In this document: positions 21,346 through 33,000 of the stretch, one piece after another
Numbering within the stretch: the stretch's first letter is position 1
How the letters are laid out: each line of letters begins with the position of its first letter
NCBI GenBank assembly: GCA_963070105.1
Contig: OY718804.1
Coordinates: forward strand, 2,520,817 to 2,584,816
DNA: 64,000 bases
Reading direction: 5' to 3'
Origin: Litomosoides sigmodontis
Taxonomy: Eukaryota; Nematoda; Chromadorea; Rhabditida; Onchocercidae
Translations under genes and position numbers: made by a program
The notes under the pieces: generated by a model
What the model was told of the DNA's origin: nothing
The model's input: only the letters and a program-made list of their open reading frames with translations
Database searches by the model: none

Positions 21346-22611
21346 AGTTACAAAAGATCTAATTCATAATTTATTTAGTGCTGTGGTGAGATATCCACTA
21401 TTCTAAGATATCGCTGCAATGCATTTTAGATAAAGTAAGTTAAATTAAGAGTTTTAATTTCAAGTATTCGATAGCAATAGGTGCAATGGATAAGTGTTGT
21501 AGCTCTATCAGATAGTTGTTACTGATAATAGAAGGTTTATTTGACTAAATTTGGAATATCTATTAAATTTTAATTGTTGTATGTAAGTTAATTCAAATAA
21601 TAACACTTAACTTTTTTAAACTGCTATCTCTGTAACTCTTTACACTCATCACCCCCTGAAGTATCTAACTGCATGAGTCGAACTCGACGATGCAAAACAG
21701 ATTGTTCTTCTACTACAGTCATTTAATTGTGTAAGAAATTATTCCACTGCGACTCATTTTTATTATATTTTAAATTTGAAAATTTCATGCGAAAATTTTC
21801 AATCTATTAGCTATAGCTAAAATATGTACAAGTATACAAAGATTAGATATTATTTTACATTCATGATTTTCAAAATTATTTTACATTTCAAACTATACCT
21901 ACTATTCATCCTGTTATCACTTTGATTAATATCCATTTATTTGGCATTGTAACTGATTGTTGGAAGACAGAAAATTAGGACATCTAATCACACTTCTCCT
22001 TTCTGTATTAGAAGCGAAAACTACAAATCCTTTCTAAAAAATTTATTACTTTCTTTTGCAAAAACAAAACAAAGTCCTTTTAAAAATCCAACAAAAAAAC
22101 ATAAGAGGATGCGCTGTTAGCAAATTTATAGAATAGATGAGATTAACAGCTAGGTAATATTATCAGCGATAGAGAATATTTTCATAATCTCAATCATTTA
22201 GTAGAAATATGGCGGCTATTTAAAAACGCTGATGTTAGCTTTTTTTGGAGGGAAATCAACAAATAATTTGAGTGAACAACAATTTAAAATGAAACCCACC
22301 GCAACATGACTTTTACTAATAATTTTTTATTTATAGTGAGTTAATCTAGGCAACTTTTTGTATTCTTCACGCCTAAATAATCATTAGCTCAGTTATTTAG
22401 TTTTTTATTTCCATTTTTTTAATGTCTCAGCTATTTCAACTTATTTTTTAAAGAAGGTATGCTTTCGCGTTAATTTAATAGCTTTACTCTGTTCGAAAGA
22501 AAACAGCAGCAAAAAAGGTGCATTATTCAACAGCTGCTATTTGCTTAAAAACTTTAATCAGAAAAAAATACAACAATAACGAATAGTCCACGGATGTTTG
22601 AGAAATCTTTC

Positions 22612-24323
22612 CTAAGTAGGTATTTTGTATTTCCCACTTTTGTCATCGTCGATTGCATTCAGCAGTTTTGCATCTGCATCCAGATCAATATGTGATAATT
22701 CTCGAAAAGCTTCATCACCAACGAAACATATCTCATGATCGTTCTACAAAGCAAAGGCTTTTTATACGAGAAATTATATTAAAATGTTAGAAGAATATGT
22801 GTATTTAAGTTACAACATGAAATTAAAAATAACGGCAATTACCGGATCAGCAAGAATGACAACTTCAACAGCTGCCTTGTTTGGAGTATCTAACTTTACT
22901 AAGGGAGTTAAAATCTTCTGCATGGATTTCTCCATCTTCTTTTGGATTGGTTCTAACTGAAAATGAAAAATTAGCTGATTTGGAAAACGTAACTTGGACT
23001 AGTTATGCCTTGTAACTACATTTTCCAGTTCTTGAACATATGTGTTAGCATAATCAATTAAAAAAAAATCTTGGAGAAATTGAACACTCTAGAAAAAAAA
23101 TACTTCAAACCCTTAGAAAATAGCATACCTCTTTCGCTGGAATAGCAAAAGCTATCCTACCAAAACCGCTACAACGATTAATTTTATCGTTAATAAAGTT
23201 CCATTCCAACTGGAACTGAAAATACAGCAGTTACAGGAAAGTACACAAGAAAGATATGAATTCATGAATGCTTCTCTTCACTCAATAAATTAGGATTACA
23301 TTTAAAAGCATTTAGCCGGACCATAATAATAAAATTTTGCCTAGACATAAAGAAATAACACTTACGATAACTACTAAAAAAAAAAGGTCAAAACCTTTTC
23401 GTTCTCACCAGTTGATACAATAAAACAGTTTTCGTTCTGTTCGACCTTAGTAAAATTCAATAATTCAATCCAATAATCTAAATTCACGGAAGTTACGATA
23501 ACACAAACAGAAATGCAAAGAAAAGAAATGAAAAGCAAAATATTTCAAAAATTTGTATTGATAGTTCAATTATAAAAAGCTGTTTTGCCTCTTGTAAAAA
23601 TATGACAAAAATAATTATACTTCAGTTACGATAATGTGTCTGATAATATCTTGAATATTTATAAATACATTAAAACTGGTTGCCGAAACTGTATAAGTCA
23701 TTAGAGGTTAACGAATTGAAAAGATAACGAACTGAAAGTTTCTTTCAAGTTAGGTGTATTTAATTTCACTTTGTAAATTGGATCTGCGACAACCGATTTA
23801 TGTTCATATGGTAATACGTAAAATTTATGTCCATCAGGGTCTTCAATTTCCACTTCTCCGCTCGCCATAGTTACAGCTCTCTTACAGTTTTTACAGCTTT
23901 CATATACATTTGTTGATCGAATGTAAATCCCCTATTCAGAAATAAAAATGCTAATAATATGGCATAATAACCTTCCCATTCAAATTAAACAACGTGCTTC
24001 AAATTATAGCCAAACAAAGTTAACTTGCTTCAACTTTCACCATGATTCCCTTGATCTTATGTCTCAATAATTTAAATAGGTTGGCTTAATTAAATTATGA
24101 TACATTACATTACAAATTGATTATGAAAAATTACTGAATAATTAATTTCTAAGCAAGAATGAGCAGTAAAAAAGAAAATTAAGGAAGGTATGGCAACTTA
24201 CTCCGAAATCATTACCCAATTTATATGAACTAATCGGATAGTTATACGTCAATTCTAGCACAAAATGATCATCTTCACTTCCGTAACCGACCATTGTTTT
24301 ACTCCATCTACCATCATACGGCC

Positions 24324-24358
<35 letters not shown>

Positions 24359-24871
24359 AAATAAGAGATAACGATAGAAAGGGGGCAAAAGGGCAAACAT
24401 CATAGAAAAAATAAGAAAATTTAAAATCAGTTTAACAATAAAAAAGACAGAGAAAAATAAAAACGAACCCATTACATGTAGCTTTGCAACCTTCCTCAAA
24501 TTCTTCATGTCGAAGAACCTTTAAATATCATGTTACTCTACCAATAATTGGAATTTTTTGAGATTTGATATGAATTGTATCGGTTCTTGTAAAACAAAAC
24601 CAAGTGTATTCACATTTAAACAACAAAAGAAATTGGAAATATAATTATTGGAGGAGATGTTATACTTTAAATCAAGTGGGATATTAAAATGTTGGAAAGC
24701 GAAAATGATTTAAGCAAATTTGATGCAAAATGATGCAAAAGTTCAATATGTTATTAAAATTAACTAAAAAAAATGTCATATTACCTTCATTTTTAAAACA
24801 TTGACAAAAAAATCACGACTCATTTTCCGATCAGCAATTTTGAATACATAATGTAGTGCGCGTGCCATCAT
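22612..24871 (-). CDS. GLOD4: Glyoxalase domain-containing protein 4
   Basis: Eight exons on the minus strand (24871-24785, 24518-24469, 24322-24202, 23931-23733, 23477-23395, 23215-23129, 22956-22843, 22743-22612) give 290 residues, near the family length. There are two vicinal-oxygen-chelate domains. The first runs from [13 protein letters not shown] through [18 protein letters not shown] and [17 protein letters not shown]. The second runs from NYWIELLNF through [24 protein letters not shown] and [15 protein letters not shown]. These segments are diagnostic of GLOD4. The family has the glyoxalase I fold; its substrate is not firmly established, and in mammals it is reported in mitochondria. 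The usual DPDG before HEI is DPND here, exactly at an intron boundary. Either of two adjacent ATGs (24871 or 24868) could start translation. Introns 2 and 4 use weak GTTCG donors. It lies 868 bp downstream of CHCHD2 on the same strand. Confidence 0.95.
24327..24356 (-). promoter_or_regulatory. 30-base poly-T tract at a GLOD4 acceptor
   Basis: On the minus strand, 30 consecutive T bases run straight into ACAG at the start of GLOD4 exon 3. It serves as the polypyrimidine tract and is a mononucleotide repeat likely to vary in length. Confidence 0.85.
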
Positions 24872-25738
24872 GAATGCAAATCAAAATAGGAAATTACTAT
24901 CAACTTTATATAAAAAAGTAATCGAAAGAATGGCTTAGTGATTTTGCTCCACAAACTTCTCCACAGCTTAACTATTCCTGCAGAAATGTTTATTTCTCCG
25001 AATAACTGCCATTTCATAAAAACCTTCTCCCAAACTAATAACCTCATCTGAACAAATAATTCCCACTCTGAAATACTGACAGCATAATAGTTCCCGGATA
25101 ATATATGATAATTGTTCCCGAAACTGAAGGACGATGCAAATTACACACCCATCATTTACCAAACAGTTGAAGCCTTCGTTGCGATCAACTACAGTTTACT
25201 TCGCATCACACATTTCCCCAAAAAATAAAATATGCGGCAATCTTTTCCATCAATGCACATGTGAGATGGAAATTTTAATGATCATAGAAACCCCTTCATT
25301 TATTTCGAGATATTAGATCGATATACGATCCGAACACTCTCAACCTGAAGGGAACTACAAACAATACCTTCATTTCATTTCAGAGTTCTATCAAATCACG
25401 GTAGTGCATGGTTTGCTTCGGCTCCTTCTATTAAGTAACATTTTTTTAGTCATCATGATTCCCCAGTTCTAGCCTCAAGAAATACACAGAAATACTTCCA
25501 AAGTTGCATAAACAAACTACTTTACTAGTTTTTCTAATACATGCGTAAAAAGTAATTTTCTTTGCAATACTTTATTTTATGACTTCATTACAAAATAAGC
25601 ATAAAGATAATTTTCAGTGCTTCTATAAACCAGTACTGACAGAAAATATCAACGGATAGGGAAAACTGGTATCGCTATTTGATTACAAATTTTTTTCCAC
25701 AGCTCTGCCCACTATTTCATCAGCTACATCTGATTTGT
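24872..25738. other. Intergenic between CHCHD2 and GLOD4
   Basis: An 867-bp gap separates two minus-strand genes. It should hold the CHCHD2 3' UTR and the GLOD4 leader. No coding exon or clear acceptor next to the GLOD4 ATG was recognised. Confidence 0.6.
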
Positions 25739-26823
25739 TCATGGATTTTTCGCACGACACTGCTTGAAAATTTCGTTAAAACCTTGGCATAAACTGAGGT
25801 CATCCTGTGTTTCAGTACTGAAAAGAGCAATATAAAACATTATTCGCAACATTCCAAACCCGATGTTGGAATTTCTTTACAATTACAAAATCCTCTGTCA
25901 GACACCAACACCTGGAAGAAACTAAAACACAAAGCAGAGTGGGACTTCAGCAACACTCTATCATTCCATATTTACAGTTTTCTTCCTAGTGAATGTTTCA
26001 TTGTTTGTCGTGAGGACAGTAATGACTTCCCGAATGAGAAAAAAATACCGATTCACAACGGAAAATTTTCAAGAGAGTGTTCACCTAATGCGTTTTACGG
26101 ATTTAAATAAGTTTAAGATATGTAATTGCTAGAGTTCGACTTCGTTTTCAGTTTACTAAGATTCCCTGAGCACAAAATACTCCGTGGATTTGTTATAACC
26201 CAAAAGTTAACCATTCTATAAATTGTTTCCATTCGAATTCACATGGATTTTTGTACTGTTGCTGTTGTTCCATCTGCTGCTTTCCAGCTAGAGCAATTTC
26301 GTCGTTGTTTCCGTGACCACTACCTCCAGTCAGCATATTACCGACTGCATGACCCTGGAAATGCATACACGATTTCTTTGTAAACTAATTAGGATTTGTT
26401 TCTTGCAAGTTCCAAAAATCCTTCCGAATGTCAGAAGTTAACAAAAACTTTATAAATGACTACAAAGTGAAGCCAACAAAGTCACATAATGAAAAACAAA
26501 GCTTCACATAATGATTCAGTGACGATACACGAACTTCTCTGATTCTCAGTACAAAAACGAAACTAATCACGTTCATGGTACAAATAACCTACAACTGCCG
26601 AGCCTATAGCGACACCACCAGCCGTTGCAGCCATCTGCCCCATCAATCCAGGTCCACGCGATTGAGGTGCCATACCGAATTGCGCATGTGGTGTTGCACC
26701 TGGTACTGTCGATGCACTTGTGTGCATTGTTGCTGGCGGTGATGAACGTGCAGGCATCGACGGTGATGTACGACGGTGTACCGGTGGGGATGGTTTCGGT
26801 GAAGCCATACGACGACGAACCAT
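25739..26823 (-). CDS. CHCHD2: Mitochondrial twin CX9C protein CHCHD2/CHCHD10
   Basis: Three exons (26823-26593, 26354-26212, 25817-25739) give 150 residues, matching the family length of about 150. The N terminus is Arg-, Pro- and Ser-rich, as expected for a mitochondrial targeting region. The central hydrophobic Gly/Ala segment GLMGQMAATAGGVAIGSAV joins GHAVGNMLTGG exactly across intron 1. The C-terminal CHCH domain has two CX9C motifs, CEFEWKQFIEC and CQGFNEIFKQC, oxidised in the intermembrane space by the Mia40 pathway. In animals the protein sits in the intermembrane space, associates with MICOS and respiratory complex IV, and also acts as a nuclear regulator of oxygen-responsive genes. 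All junctions are in frame. The first exon reads past intron 1 for a few codons, but the splice at GTAGGT restores the conserved Gly-His-Ala. Confidence 0.96.
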
Positions 26824-28909
26824 TGTTTCAACTTAGTTTTTTAATTAATCGAACAAAGTGCTAAATATAGCACGAAATTGAATCAATTGTAATAAAGATA
26901 ATGCGCAGCATTTCTTCGAGCAAATCATCGTGTAATACAACTATAGTATTAAAAAAAAAACCTCTAACTATGAACCAACTACCTCCTACACTTTTCACTC
27001 ATTCCTTCCACTTTGATAATTTATTTTAATGCAATACTAAAATTTCGAACCAAACATAGCAAAATGTAGAGGCTAGATCGATCGATCATATATGATCGCT
27101 TTAATGCGGTAGTGCTCCACGATGGATAATGTTAAGGATAAAAGACACAGCAAAACATCTCATCACGCGCAACACCACCATCACTAACATCACAATCCCA
27201 CGTACAACCGCCAACCTATCCTCAACACATTTCACTTCTCACTTTGCTGACTCATCCCGAACAATACACATAATGAGAAAAGCACCATGAAATATCTGAC
27301 GATGTATAGCAGCGCTATTGCCAAAGTTATTTTTTAAATTGTAATACTTCCAGCGAGATTGATATTTTGTACATTAAACGAAAGTTCTATATTTGTTTTC
27401 TTATATGCAAAAAAAAAACACAAAAAAATGATAATGAACCTTTTGTTGAAAAACACAACCGCATTGAATTAATTATATTGAATAATATGAAGTATTGTAT
27501 TGCTATGCTTCTCGGTAACTATTCTATTATTTTTTTTTATCTTTTTTCATTGTAGGTATTTTATGATGTATATGGTCTTGTAAAAAGTTCTACAATATCG
27601 TTAATGTTCCGAAATTAGTTTTCAAACGTAAATTTGCATCGAAATGTAACACTGAATTAGGCGAATTTTTTACTGATTGTACACCAATATTGTTACTGTT
27701 TCCGTGTTGAACCTGAACCAGCGAAGACTAATGATCTTCAACGGCATGTTTGATTTATGGAGCTGCATCTTATTGCATATGTCTACTTTTTTTTTTAACC
27801 GAAATAAAGTTTGCAAGAAGGATTTTGCAGTTACATTGAAAACAGCAGAACAACCCTACAAAAAAAAATCATGCCCTTACTCTAGCAAACTCTATCACTG
27901 GTCAGTTTCACCATTAATTGAACTTCGAATTTATGCTGGCTCAAATCTTGCAAGAATATGCTTACAACCTGTAAACTCATTGGCTTCGTAGAATTTTTCA
28001 AAAATAATTCGGGTCGTTATTTGCATTTTTTACCGCAAAATTTTTCCCCTTTGGTAATTCATTCTTCTTTCAAAACTTATGTTATGCTCACTCAGTTCAA
28101 TAGAGACTTGGTGGTATTCGTGGTTTTTATAAATAGGCATAAAGTTTTTTTTTTCGCATGTTGTGAGTTCAGTAATTCAGAAGTACCATTTCTTAGAATG
28201 TGTATTGCATAAATATTTTATTAAATTAAGTTTTAATAGTCCTAAAACAAAGTTTAAGCTGATATCCCTACTACAAAGTAACACCAGGTCTCATTTACAA
28301 AAACCAGTTAAACAATATTAATCGTCTTTTATACTGAAATCGCTAGATTTAATAAAAAAGAAATACTTATAACAAACCGAAAAATAAAAAAAAAGAAAAA
28401 AAATTAACAACTGGAATGCTGACATTAACATACTCGAAGTAATCAGACACTTCGTCAAACTTCTTACCTTGATTAAACATTAAAAACTGAAGCTATATAA
28501 TCAAATATTTGTATTTTGTATGCAATATGATGTCTATTTATTTCAACATTGTGAACGCCCGAAAACTGACCTCTCGTTGCAACTAAAACAATAAGTGCAC
28601 GAACGAGCTCTATATTCCCTTCATTTTGATATTATGGATTCATAATATTCGATTAAATTAAATTCATTCGATTAAAATGCCTTTTACTTGATTTCCACTT
28701 ATCATAGGGAGGATTTCGAAATATCACATTATTCCTAACCTTGAAGCCCTCAAAAACTTCCTTCCACATTGATTTCTTGCTATATCATCTTAATAAAGTG
28801 ACTTTTGTGTATAAATTCAGTTTAAGTTAAAGCGATGCATTCAAATAGTTGCGCACAACTTAATCACATATTCAGAGCATTTGGAAAAAGGAAGCATGCA
28901 AAAATAGAC
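26824..28909. other. Intergenic upstream of CHCHD2
   Basis: About 2.1 kb separate CHCHD2 from the preceding coiled-coil gene on the same strand. There is a perfect 16-bp palindrome at 27083-27098. Plus-strand frames near 27677-28212 show no domain, splice partner or homology that I recognise. Confidence 0.6.
27083..27098. promoter_or_regulatory. Perfect 16-bp palindrome CGATCATATATGATCG
   Basis: This is a perfect inverted repeat without spacer, flanked on the left by further GATCGATC. It lies about 260 bp upstream of the CHCHD2 start codon and could be a dimer-binding site in its promoter. The function is inference. Confidence 0.5.
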
Positions 28910-31128
28910 TTAAAGATTGAATTGTTTCAAAGAGTCGAGAACACCAAGATATAAATTGATATCATTACTCAATAACATCATTTCCTCAGGTACCGACAAT
29001 TCTCTCTCCTCATCTCTGGTCAACTGCATATCAAGCATTTCGTTACATTTTTCCACGGCTACCAACGCCTGAAAAGTGCACTTGAAATTCACAGTCATAG
29101 AAGGCATTGGAATACTGAATATTGAACAAACAACACAGGAACGGATCTTAACCAATTTCACTTTTCTTGAAACCTTGACATAACACACTTCACAAACACT
29201 GTAGTTTGCAAGGCGCATTTCAATAATAATAACAGATGTAGATGTCGTCATTAAAAAACTGGAAAACCGAACACAGTAATTACCTTCCCAATGTCAGCTA
29301 TTCTTTGGTCAAACTCAGCAAGTTCTTCATTTAATTTCTCCGTATCTTTCATTTGCTTTTGTTCAGCGCTATCCAACAGGTCCTGATAAACTGAGATGGT
29401 AAAAATGGTGGAAAAAGATGAAAAATATTAATTGATGTACGATTTTCATGCAATAAATTTGGATAAATGCAAATATGGATAAACTGAAGGTTAGGAGATC
29501 TCACGTTTTCCGATTTACCAAACCGTATAGTAATGTCGGTAACTAAACCCACTACACCGTATATTAAAACATGAACAACAACTTTCTTGAACTGTATTAC
29601 TGCTTAATCTTGGAAAAGTAACACATCGCAAAACCTACTCCAGGAAATGACTGAAGGTTAGGAGATCTCATGTTTTCCGATTCTGTTATACATGTTATCT
29701 AATCGGCTAGTAGGAATTTATAACCTACGTGATCACTTGAAAAGTGCTTGCACACTTTTCTCAGATTTCCAAATCGCTGATTTGAAATTTTACAACCCAC
29801 TCTAAAATTTTTGCAAGAAAATTTAAATTACCGTCACTCTTTGTTTTTCGAAACTTCGCAGTACATCCATTTCAATTAGCGATGTTGCATTCTTCAGCAG
29901 CGCTGTAGCAACTGCCTCCTGCTCTTTTGCCTTCTTCTCCATACGCCTGATGACAAATTCTGATCCAACAAGTGCTTCCTCTGCCTAAATTTAAATAATA
30001 TTACGAAAAAATGTTTATGAAAAAAAATTTTTTTAATTCGACAAACTTCACTTGAATATCAAGTCGGAACACGGAAACACGTGCACACATCCCATTCCTG
30101 CCATCTTTCATATTGCGATGAGAATGAACAGTGATTATTTGGCAAGAGATAGTGAAATACGAGACTAAACATTTCTTGACAAGCTTTTCTGTCGACGGCT
30201 ATGAAGAAATACCTTTGGAGAATGCAAGATTCAAAAATTCAATGATCTGTGAACAACAAGATAATATGAAATTAAACACACGATTTTACATTTTAATGGG
30301 TTGCAAAAATAAATGAAGAAAATGATACCTCGCATAAGCGCACAATTTGCTCGTTATGTTTGTTCTTCTTCGCACAAAGCTCCACAATTTGCACCGGAGG
30401 AATGCGTTTTCTGTGTGTATCGCTAACAGATTTTTGTTTCCGACTCTTCAAAAAGTGGAAATTGGTTTTTTTTTTCTAATAAATAATTTAGCATGAATAT
30501 ATCGTACTCCGCAATGATTGAATAATACGTTAGCTTAAAACACATACTGTTATATCGTCAGAGATAATTTTTTGAAACGCTGAAACGTACCTTTGAAACG
30601 TCCTGATCAGGAATTTGCTGTTGTTTTGACAGAGTGCATTTGGAATGTGGTAATTGCGGAGTTACGAAGGTAACACGCTGCAGTGATAAATATACTTTCT
30701 CAATTAAAAGCAAACAATCCATTCCTAATAGTTGCTATCATATAAGCTCATCCAGAATTATCATGAGATACATGGTACATCTGCGATAAAAATTTTTCGC
30801 AATCATTTTTTAACAGCAAAAAGTTCAATTCCAAGAAAATTTCAAAATCTATATCACTGACGAAAAATACACGTAGCTAAGAAGAGAGTGATATTTTTCA
30901 AAAAGCATCTTTATATTATCATGAAGAATGGTAAAACTATCTATCGCTAAACTTTTTTTCTTCAATTTCAATCAGTTTGCATACGTCGAGAAATGATTAC
31001 GAGAATTTATCAGTTTAAAGGCATACTCGTCTAGTATCGGACGACTCTCGAAGTCGATTTTGAGTCTGTGACGGTTGCTTCTTCAGTGATGGTCGTAGAA
31101 CTGTTGCTCCATGCAGCTTGTTTGACAT
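28910..31128 (-). CDS. Unrecognised coiled-coil protein with RVTF motif
   Basis: Seven exons are proposed: 31128-31027, 30677-30591, 30445-30329, 30246-30213 (a 34-nt micro-exon), 29980-29832, 29382-29284 and 29068-28910, giving 248 residues. I do not recognise the family. Residues 1-80 are basic, Ser/Gln-rich and probably disordered, with RRVTFVTP at 34-41. RVTF fits the RVxF docking motif for protein phosphatase 1. From about residue 104 the protein is mostly charged helix with heptad-like hydrophobics (FVIRRMEKKAKEQEAV, LNEELAEFDQRIADIGKAL), ending in an acidic helix. There is no signal peptide or membrane segment. A nuclear, centrosomal or kinetochore role would be a guess. A TTTTTTCAG acceptor lies 26 bp upstream of the ATG (31155-31163), consistent with trans-splicing. 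The micro-exon junction uses the second of two nearby acceptors, the only one that keeps frame. Confidence 0.7.
29482..29515. repeat. 34-bp direct repeat in an intron, copy 1
   Basis: Matches 29649-29683 almost exactly (GAAGGTTAGGAGATCTCA followed by GTTTTCCGATT). Both copies lie in intron 5 of the coiled-coil gene, 167 bp apart. Confidence 0.85.
29649..29683. repeat. 34-bp direct repeat in an intron, copy 2
   Basis: Second copy of the segment at 29482-29515; the two differ at one or two positions. Confidence 0.85.
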
Positions 31129-31640
31129 TGGTGAAAACAAATTACCTGACTGAAAAAAGAGAAGTGAAAAAAAAGAACGCTTAGACGTGAAACTTTAAGC
31201 ATCCTACTCATTCCCTCTCCGTTTCGCTCTCTGTCAATAACTTAAAATTGTTGTGACTCATTTCGTCATCAAATTTACACTCCTTAATGTTTCAGTAACT
31301 CATTCATTAGACGTTGATATGCGTGTAACTGCTACTGCACGTCACCTACTCGTTAAGTATGCTAAATCTCCTAGAAGTATAGAATATCAATCTTTCGCCA
31401 GAATTCCCATCTCACGATTAAAACATACTTCCTCTCTCTCGTCCTCTCACAAAAACAACAACTATCTTCGAAACAATTTCATACTTCTAACGATTACCAT
31501 TACGTGACATTAGAGGTACGACAAGAATTATCCACTTTATAGGAAACTCACAAATTTCTCGCTAGGAAACGGACAATTTCAATTCATCATAAAGTAATTT
31601 ATGCAAATTTATCAAAAAAAAAGCTGTGAATAATGTAAAG

Positions 31641-31870
31641 ATCAGTCAGCCACTCAATATACGTACGTGTTTTTTGCTAAGAAGCATGACTTTCTCTCAC
31701 TCTCTCTTTCTCCACCTCCCTCTCTTTTTTCATCTGTTCAATTTTTTCATCTATTTAATAATCAAGTAGATACGATAGAATGAATATACGACTATTTCAA
31801 ATGATAATTCGCCGCCTTCAATCAATCAGCCATTCCAACCATGCGTGCGTGCTTTTCGCTAAGAAACGTG

Positions 31871-31905
<35 letters not shown>

Positions 31906-31979
31906 ATTTGTTTAATGAAATAGCACAAAAGTCACGTAGATATGATAGGGTAAACGTTTATTTCAAACGATAATTCGCT
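31641..31979. repeat. Tandem duplication, about 165-bp unit
   Basis: Copy 1 (31641-31812) and copy 2 (31821-31979) share ATCA(G/A)TCAGCCA, a GCGTGC/GTACGTG TTTT-GCTAAGAA block, a CT-rich core, GTAGATA(C/T)GATAG and TATTTCAAA(T/C)GATAATTCGC. The CT core differs in length and regularity between copies. Confidence 0.85.
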
Positions 31980-32797
31980 TTTACAAATTGCATAATTTTG
32001 CTTCCTAAAATACGTAACATTCATTCACTCATCTTTTCCCACTAATTAGCTACTCATTTGATTGTACGTATAGCACACGTAATTATGAACAATGAGATGT
32101 ATAGAGAAAAAAAAAAAAAGAAAAACAAAACAAAATGAAATGAATGAGAGAAAAAAAAGCGAACGACAAAGTGAGCACAATTCAAATGATAAATTGTGCT
32201 TTGTGCCGCATTTTTTTTTTGGCAAATTTTATGAAACATTTAGTTTCACACAGAATCCTCGCTCAGACAACGATTGACTGAACTGAATTCGCATGACGAT
32301 TTAATACGATAGGCAAAAATTTTTAAAAGCTCAATTTAATTAAGTAAAAATTTAATAGCTGAAAAAAATTCAGAGCAATATTTGCATCTAATTTCACTTA
32401 TGAACAAATAACTTCCTAATTTTTTTCTTTTTTTCTCTTTTGTTTTCTCAATCTAATTCGAATAAGATGGAATTAATGATAGATTGATCATATCAGATCG
32501 TTTATTCAGCAATAAAATAAATTTATTGTATTAAAAAAAAAACTGCTTCACATTTTAGTATTCTACAACCGTACTGTAATTATTAAAGTGATAAAAATTT
32601 TTCTAAAAACAAAAATATTTCTATTTTTTTTTGCAAGGAAAAGTTTAGACGGCAAGTTATTTGTGAAAAAATTGTATAAATATTTTTTTATTAGAAATGT
32701 TTTTTTTTTTAGCAAAATTGAAGTGATAAAAATTTCCATGCAAACAGAAGTTTGGAAGATAAGGTATTATGAAAAAATCCTAGAAATGTTCCAAACT

Positions 32798-32905
32798 GAA
32801 TGCATAACTTTAATTCATTCAAATATTAACAGTTAAAACAAATTATTTGGATGAATTCATAACTTTAATTCATTCAAATATTAACAATTAAAATAAAACT
32901 ATTTG
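32798..32905. repeat. Tandem duplication, about 53-bp unit
   Basis: Two adjacent copies contain CATAACTTTAATTCATTC, AAATATTAACA and TTATTTG/CTATTTG blocks. Divergence is low, so the event is fairly recent. It lies about 100 bp beyond the stop codon of the EF-hand gene and may fall in its 3' UTR. Confidence 0.9.
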
Positions 32906-33000
32906 AATGAATTCTTGTAATGCAATTGAAATAATATGATTGTAATTTTTAATTTAATTTTGTAAAAAATTCCTCCTTTTACGAAGAGTAAATTCATTCA

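Larger units (their letters stand above)
31129..33000. other. Intergenic with two local duplications
   Basis: This is the gap between the 3' end of the EF-hand gene and the coiled-coil gene. It holds the 31641-31979 duplication with CT tracts and the 32798-32905 duplication. No coding exon was recognised. Confidence 0.6.

Noticed and set aside
27677..28212. Two overlapping plus-strand frames of 104 and 84 codons
   Set aside because: No domain, signal, splice partner or familiar motif; compatible with chance in intergenic DNA.
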